In this document: one piece after another, positions 41,860-46,688 of the stretch | Position numbering within the stretch: position 1 is the stretch's first letter | How the letters are laid out: each line of letters begins with the position of its first letter | DNA from: Candidatus Helarchaeota archaeon | GTDB lineage: Archaea > Asgardarchaeota > Lokiarchaeia > Helarchaeales > RDOG01 | Assembly (NCBI GenBank): GCA_029838215.1 | Contig: JALGVI010000014.1 | Span: 1-46,688 of the forward strand | Direction: 5' to 3' | DNA: 46,688 nucleotides | The notes under the pieces: model-generated | Databases searched by the model: none | The model's input: only the letters and a program-made list of their open reading frames with translations | What the model was told of the DNA's origin: nothing | Made by a program: the position numbers and the translations under genes

Positions 41860-42984
41860 TCATTTTCTGAGATGGATTTCGTGTTCTCCAATGTATCTTG
41901 CCCGCGGTCGAATTAATCTGTTATCTCCATATTGTTCAATGCAATGAGCAAGCCAACCCGCTATCCTACCGATGGCAAACACGGATGTCGCAAGGAGAGG
42001 TGGAATTTCAAGATACTTATACATGACTCCTGCATAAAAATCGACATTTGGATAGATAGGTTTGTTCTTTTTTTCGACAATTTCTTGAAAAACAGTATTT
42101 TCGATTTTTTGAGCCGTATCATACCACGTCATGTCTTTATTTTCTTTTGCGATTTGAATTGCGAGTTTCTTAAAGATCAATCCACGTGGATCATGTGTTT
42201 TATAAACACGATGACCGAAACCCATTATTCGTTGTTTTTTAGATATCAAATCTAACGTGTATTTCTCGGCTTCATCAGGAGATGGTATTTCGTCAAGCAT
42301 TTCCATTACGGCTAACCGGGCTCCACCGTGTAATCTTCCTTTCAAAGTACCCAATCCCGAAATTATCGCAGAGTAAATGTCAGAGGTTGTCGATGCAGTT
42401 ACTCTCGCCGAGAACGTTGATGCATTTAATTCATGCTCTGCACTGATGATAAAATCAGTTTCCATTATTCGAGCTTCGATATCTTTTGGTCTAAATCCTT
42501 TTAACATGTAAAGGAAATTTGCCCCATGAGATAATGAAGGATCGGGGTGAATGACATCCTCCAATTCGGAGATTCGATGGAATGCCGCAACGATTGTTGG
42601 AAATTTCGCGATCAGTTTTGTTGCCTTGCGTATGTTTGCAGTCATTGAATTGTCATTTAAATCTTGGTCACAATGAGAAAGATATGAGATTATGGTCCTT
42701 AAAGCATCCATGCCTTCAATGTTAAAGTTGCAAATCTTAAGAAGATTTAAAACTTCGTCATCAATATCTCGATTATCATGCATCTGATTGAAGAAATCCT
42801 CGAGTTCATCATTATTAGGTAGATGTCCGAAAATAAGCAGATGTGAAACCTCAAGGAATGTAAGTTTCACCAATTCATTGATGTTGATTCCTCTATATTC
42901 CAATAATCCCCTTTCCCCATCAATGTATGATATTTTGGTTTCCAATGCAATGACTTTCTCCAAACCTTTCTGTACATCCGTCAA
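41860..42984 (-). CDS. gltA: Citrate synthase
   Basis: 374 residues from the TTG at 42984, which has AAGGATGAT about 6 nt upstream. An earlier in-frame start at 43035 would overlap the preceding gene by 35 nt and adds a poorly conserved tail. Catalytic residues are in EHELNASTFSAR (His near 205), LHGGARLAV and GFGHRVYKTHDPRG (His near 257), with the Asp in NVDFYAGV. It condenses oxaloacetate with acetyl-CoA. Short archaeal/Gram-positive type. 16 nt after the FMN oxidoreductase gene. Confidence 0.92.
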   Translation of the reverse strand: MTDVQKGLEKVIALETKISYIDGERGLLEYRGININELVKLTFLEVSHLLIFGHLPNNDELEDFFNQMHDNRDIDDEVLNLLKICNFNIEGMDALRTIISYLSHCDQDLNDNSMTANIRKATKLIAKFPTIVAAFHRISELEDVIHPDPSLSHGANFLYMLKGFRPKDIEARIMETDFIISAEHELNASTFSARVTASTTSDIYSAIISGLGTLKGRLHGGARLAVMEMLDEIPSPDEAEKYTLDLISKKQRIMGFGHRVYKTHDPRGLIFKKLAIQIAKENKDMTWYDTAQKIENTVFQEIVEKKNKPIYPNVDFYAGVMYKYLEIPPLLATSVFAIGRIAGWLAHCIEQYGDNRLIRPRARYIGEHEIHLRK

Positions 42985-43000
42985 GAAATCATCCTTCTTT

Positions 43001-44047
43001 CTAATAATTATATAGAATATTCCGTGAAATATCATTTAGGGAAGAACATCCAGTCATCTTCATTGCTTTTGCAAGAGTTTTCTGCAGGTATTCCATTAGC
43101 CGCTGAACGCCAGCAATCCCTCCTCCAACTGCGGCCCGTATGACATCTCTTCCGACCAGCACGCCTTTAGCACCCAAGGCGAGCATCTTTAAAACATCGT
43201 AACCAGTCCGGATTCCCCCATCTACAAGAACGACGACCTTTTTCCCAACTTTTACGGCGATTTCTGGAAGCACCTCTGCCGTGCCTGGTGTCGAATCCAA
43301 AACGCGACCGCCATGATTTGAAACTACAATTGCGGCGGCTCCTATATCGGCTGCGATTTCGGCATCCTCAATGCACATGATTCCCTTCAGAATAAACGGA
43401 AGTTTTGTAGAATTGACGAGCTCTTTTAGCTCCTTTTCAGATTTCCTGAATACGGGTTTTCCATGCTTGGGCATTGCGTACGAGCCGCACCCATCTATGT
43501 CGACCCCAACAGCAATGATATTTTGTTCTTCTGTTTTTCTTATAAGCTTGAGAAGCATTTCCTGCTCTCGAGGTTTCCAAATTTTAACACCCCAACCCTT
43601 GGCTTCAGCTATGGCTTCCAAGCAAGGCGTATTATCGTAAGAATAAGTATACGTGTCTCCTCTAAAACCAATCGTGCCTGCTTTCTTGCATCCTAAAACT
43701 ATGGATCTGCAAAGTTCCTTTTCCGTGATTACAGAATCGCCGCCAAAACTGTTCACACCCGAAACACTGGCACCCATGATTGGCATTGAAATCTCATTTC
43801 TTAGAAACGTGGTTTTTGTATCAGGTTCAAAATGTTCTCCAATTAGACGCATTTTTAGTCGTAGTGCCTCTAATGCCGTACAGTTAGCCGTGAAACTAGC
43901 TCCAGAACCGATCCCGCCAATTCCTAAAGGACGCCCATAACTTTGTCCCTGACAAAGTCGAGAAGGATGACCATCACAGATTCTATAAACCCCGCAGACT
44001 CCTTTGAGTTTTACCTTTGCTCTTTCTCGATCCTCTTCAACAGACAT
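43001..44047 (-). CDS. FMN-dependent alpha-hydroxy-acid oxidoreductase
   Basis: 348 residues from the ATG at 44047, preceded by GGTGAGG; the in-frame GTG four codons upstream is less likely. VVSNHGGRVLDSTPGTAEVLPEI (about 240-262, in two parts) contains the catalytic His and the Arg that holds the substrate carboxylate; VVLVDGGIRTGYDVLKMLALGAKGVLVG is the FMN phosphate site, and the family's YMAPxG-like N-terminus is instead GGIGSGASFTANC, with extra cysteines. Known members oxidise L-lactate, glycolate or mandelate. It leads the TCA operon, so it may feed a 2-oxoacid to citrate synthase; the substrate is not determined. Type-2 IPP isomerase is an alternative of the same fold, less likely. 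Confidence 0.75.
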   Translation of the reverse strand: MSVEEDRERAKVKLKGVCGVYRICDGHPSRLCQGQSYGRPLGIGGIGSGASFTANCTALEALRLKMRLIGEHFEPDTKTTFLRNEISMPIMGASVSGVNSFGGDSVITEKELCRSIVLGCKKAGTIGFRGDTYTYSYDNTPCLEAIAEAKGWGVKIWKPREQEMLLKLIRKTEEQNIIAVGVDIDGCGSYAMPKHGKPVFRKSEKELKELVNSTKLPFILKGIMCIEDAEIAADIGAAAIVVSNHGGRVLDSTPGTAEVLPEIAVKVGKKVVVLVDGGIRTGYDVLKMLALGAKGVLVGRDVIRAAVGGGIAGVQRLMEYLQKTLAKAMKMTGCSSLNDISRNILYNY

Positions 44048-44211
44048 GATCCTCACCAATTTTTCATTAGTTTATACATGACAGGATTAAGATTAATTAA
44101 GTTATTGACGAAAAAATCATCATTATTCGATTTGTACGTGTTTTTTTCGGCTAGATTTATACTGAAATCGTTATAAAATTTTAAAAATGAGATGAATCAT
44201 ACTAAGATTTC
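44048..44211. promoter_or_regulatory. Divergent promoter region between the TCA operon and korAB
   Basis: The minus-strand TATAAA (44071-44076) is centred 27 nt before the ATG at 44047. The plus-strand TTTTAAAAA (44179-44187) is centred 29 nt before the korA ATG at 44212. Two back-to-back promoters let both transcripts be controlled together. Confidence 0.45.
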
Positions 44212-45939
44212 ATGAGTCTATCTTCTTCTATTGAAAAAAAAGACGACATTTCAATAGTCATTTGTGGAGCAGCAGGGCAAGGAATCCAAACAGTCGAGCA
44301 TTTTTTAACACGCGTGATTAAATCTGCCGGTTTTAATGTATTCGCCATGAAAGAATACATGTCTCGCGTTCGTGGCGGATTAAATTCAACGGAGATTCGT
44401 GTTTCATCAAAATTTGCTACGGCATTTATTGATCGAATTGATATTCTCATTCCTTTGAATAATAAAGCAATAAATCATTTATACAATCGAATTGACGAAA
44501 ATACGATTATAATTGGAGAAAAAGAGAATATTCAAAATTATAAAAATCTACCCACAGATAAGATTTTTGAAATTTCCTTCACTCAAATGGCAATTAAGAT
44601 TGGTGGTAAAGTCTATTCAAACATAATATCTGCAGGGCTTATTTCCGAATTACTCAATGTTGATTTTGAAATTATTAAAGAATACATCACCAGAGCATTC
44701 CAAAAAAAAAATATTAAAGCAATAAAAAAAGGAATGGAAATTGCAAGCACCTTAAAAGGCTCCAGTGGAATAAAAATAACGATACAAAAGGATTCTTCGG
44801 TTTGTAAACACATTCTGCTAGATGGAACTGAAGCCGTGGCAATGGGAGCCATCGCAGGAGGATGCAATTACATATGTGCATATCCAATGTCTCCTTCAAC
44901 GGGTGTCCTTACGTTTTTGGCACAAAATACGACAGATTTTGACATTATAGTTGAGCAAGCAGAAGACGAAATCTCAGCCATTAATTCTTGCATTGGTTCA
45001 TGGTATGCTGGTGGCAGGGGATTGGTTTCTACGTCTGGTGGAGGGCTAGCACTGATGAGCGAAGGTTTAAGTCTCGCAGGAGCGAGCGAATCTCCAGTCG
45101 TAATACATCTTGCCCAAAGAGTGGGACCGGCTACGGGACTACCAACTCGAACGGCTCAAGGGGATCTCAATCTAGCACTTTATTCAGGACATGGTTTTTT
45201 TCCTAAAATAATTCTTGCTCCAGGTAAGTTAGATGATGCTTTCTATCTCACGCAGAAAGCATTTGATCTTGCCGATAAGTTCCAAGTTCCCGTTTTCATC
45301 TTGACGGATCAATATTTTGTTGATTCATTTTATAACGTGCCGCCTTTTGATGTCTCAAAATTGAAGATAACGCATCATTACATCCAGACTGAAAATGATT
45401 ATAAGAGATACAAGTTTACGGAGACAGGAATTTCTCCCAGGGGCATTCCTAAATTTGGTAAAGGTCTTGTTTGTGTTGATGGACACACGCACGATGAAGA
45501 AGGACACATTTCAGAAGATCTTGGTAACATTCGCATCAAAATGGTTGAAAAGAGACTAAAAAAAATGGAATTAATGAAAAAAGAAGCAATCCCAACAGAA
45601 ATCCTTGGGAATGATGGTGCAAAAATTGTCGTGATTGGTTGGGGGTCCACGTTTCAAGCTATAAAAGAAGCACTAGTTCTAATAAATAGCGATGAAATTA
45701 CGTTTTTACACTTCAAACAGGTCTATCCACTTCCAAATAACACGGCAGACTTGCTGAGAATGGGAAGGAAAAGAATAATCTTTGAAAACAACGTCACGTC
45801 TCAATTTGCTCGATTATTAAAGGTGGAAACGGGAATTGAAGTTGAATATCAGATTCGCAAATATAACGGATTGCCTTTCTCTGTGGAAGAGATTCATGCC
45901 AAATTGGTTGAAATAATGGACGATATTGGAGGGATATAG
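44212..45939 (+). CDS. korA: 2-oxoacid:ferredoxin oxidoreductase, gamma-alpha fusion
   Basis: 575 residues. The gamma domain (about 1-190) begins VICGAAGQGIQTVEHFL (G-x-GGQG type). The alpha domain (about 200-575) begins GTEAVAMGAIAGGCNYICAY and contains PMSPSTGVLTFLA, EDEISAINSCIGSWYAGGRG and the TSGGGLALMSEGLSLAG segment; these are 2-oxoglutarate/2-oxoacid oxidoreductase motifs. The enzyme couples oxidative decarboxylation of a 2-oxoacid with CoA to ferredoxin reduction, or runs in reverse. Substrate is inferred as 2-oxoglutarate from the adjacent TCA operon; other 2-oxoacids are possible. korB follows with no gap. Confidence 0.9.
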   Translation: MSLSSSIEKKDDISIVICGAAGQGIQTVEHFLTRVIKSAGFNVFAMKEYMSRVRGGLNSTEIRVSSKFATAFIDRIDILIPLNNKAINHLYNRIDENTIIIGEKENIQNYKNLPTDKIFEISFTQMAIKIGGKVYSNIISAGLISELLNVDFEIIKEYITRAFQKKNIKAIKKGMEIASTLKGSSGIKITIQKDSSVCKHILLDGTEAVAMGAIAGGCNYICAYPMSPSTGVLTFLAQNTTDFDIIVEQAEDEISAINSCIGSWYAGGRGLVSTSGGGLALMSEGLSLAGASESPVVIHLAQRVGPATGLPTRTAQGDLNLALYSGHGFFPKIILAPGKLDDAFYLTQKAFDLADKFQVPVFILTDQYFVDSFYNVPPFDVSKLKITHHYIQTENDYKRYKFTETGISPRGIPKFGKGLVCVDGHTHDEEGHISEDLGNIRIKMVEKRLKKMELMKKEAIPTEILGNDGAKIVVIGWGSTFQAIKEALVLINSDEITFLHFKQVYPLPNNTADLLRMGRKRIIFENNVTSQFARLLKVETGIEVEYQIRKYNGLPFSVEEIHAKLVEIMDDIGGI

Positions 45940-46688
45940 ATGGAAGAAAACGTTTATGATATGGGAGATATTGACATTGGCTGGTGTCTTGGCTGTGGAA
46001 ATTTTATCATCCTTGACTTGTTAAAAAAGACTCTTGTAGAACTGGGTATTGATCCTCATGACTTGGTAATTGTTTCGGGGATAGGTCAGGCGGCAAAAAC
46101 GCCTCATTATGTTAAAACTAATTTTATAAGCGGCTTACATGGACGGTCCTTGCCGATTGCAATGGCAATCAAAGCGGTTGATCCGGATCTTAAAGTCATT
46201 GCGATGAGCGGAGATGCTTGTACCTATGCAGAAGGCGGAAATCATTTAATACATGCAATTCGTCGAAATATCAACGTCACTAATATCGTTCATAATAACA
46301 TGATAATGGGACTCACGAAAGGACAATCTTCACCTACAAGCGAACGTGGCTTGATTACACCACTTCAGGTAACAGGTGTCATTAACGAACCGTTTAATCC
46401 ATTGAGATTTGCAATTGCTTTAGGGGCATCTTTTGTTGCAAGAGCATTTTGCGGAGACCGAGAGAAAACTAAGGAACTACTTATAGAAGCCATAAATCAT
46501 GAAGGATATGCACTTCTAGACATTCTCCAACCATGCGTGAGTTTCAACAAAATTAATACTTATAAGTGGTTTAAAGAGAAAACATATTATCTTGAAGATG
46601 ATCACGATTCTCAGAATATCGTCGAAGCATTCAAAAGAGCATCGGAAACAAGCAAGATTCCATTAGGCATATTTTACAGGGACAAAAA
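45940..46688 (+). CDS. korB: 2-oxoacid:ferredoxin oxidoreductase beta subunit, runs off window end
   Basis: 249 codons are visible, without a stop. The start ATG directly follows the korA stop (TAG then ATG), with GGAGGG upstream. GWCLGCGN (about 14-21) is the usual N-terminal Cys motif, [20 protein letters not shown] through VHNN (about 92-121) is the TPP-binding segment, with GDA where GDG is usual. [11 protein letters not shown] (about 125-135) is typical of the family. Binds TPP and the Fe-S cluster of the catalytic core. Confidence 0.9.
   Translation, partial: MEENVYDMGDIDIGWCLGCGNFIILDLLKKTLVELGIDPHDLVIVSGIGQAAKTPHYVKTNFISGLHGRSLPIAMAIKAVDPDLKVIAMSGDACTYAEGGNHLIHAIRRNINVTNIVHNNMIMGLTKGQSSPTSERGLITPLQVTGVINEPFNPLRFAIALGASFVARAFCGDREKTKELLIEAINHEGYALLDILQPCVSFNKINTYKWFKEKTYYLEDDHDSQNIVEAFKRASETSKIPLGIFYRDK

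Overview
The window looks like a chromosomal piece of an Asgard archaeon, most likely of the Lokiarchaeia type. It is AT-rich, with archaeal TATA boxes and several leaderless starts. It carries eukaryote-like small GTPases, a longin/roadblock-type partner protein, a second longin-like protein and a tandem pair of TRAPP/V4R-like proteins. It also has an HdrA-type flavoprotein with two in-frame TGA codons exactly where its relatives have conserved cysteines, which points to selenocysteine. Taxonomy is an inference from this gene content; there is no rRNA or tRNA gene in the window.

Layout. 1-411: GC-richer end of an IS607-type element (N-terminus of its MerR-like resolvase) beside a decayed reading frame. 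427-2294: two adjacent TRAPP/V4R-like genes and a coiled-coil gene with a broken downstream continuation. 2460-13452: DHH phosphoesterase, alpha/beta hydrolase, an RHH-like/aspartic-protease-like gene pair with a probable operator, nitroreductase plus a Cys-rich protein, Fe-alcohol dehydrogenase, TPR protein, longin-like protein, DegT aminotransferase, Gfo/Idh oxidoreductase and a Rab-like GTPase. 13654-18120: small RHH regulator, two 2-hydroxyacyl-CoA dehydratase-type subunits with a DUF2769 protein, a DNA methyltransferase and a zinc ribbon. 18256-25812: GTPase/longin operon, acyl-CoA dehydrogenase, geranylgeranyl-reductase-like flavoprotein, circularly permuted GTPase, isoprenylcysteine-methyltransferase-like membrane protein and an isolated formylmethanofuran dehydrogenase subunit A.

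26154-32956 is a minus-strand operon: HdrD-like (two CCG domains), a 1034-residue double HdrA, MvhD-like, then the selenoprotein HdrA, followed by a candidate SECIS hairpin and a terminator. No hydrogenase is present, so the module probably links another electron donor to ferredoxin and a disulfide or similar acceptor. 33214-36656 holds small Fe-S and zinc-ribbon proteins, a second acyl-CoA dehydrogenase and an OsmC-like protein.

36670-44047 is a tight minus-strand operon of FMN hydroxyacid oxidoreductase, citrate synthase, aconitase, SdhA and SdhB (no membrane anchor seen). It diverges from korA (gamma-alpha fusion) and a korB that runs off the window end. Together with the Hdr/MvhD operon, FwdA, acyl-CoA dehydrogenases and hydroxyacyl-CoA dehydratase-like proteins, the picture is an anaerobe that handles organic and fatty acids through ferredoxin-linked partial TCA and Wood-Ljungdahl chemistry.
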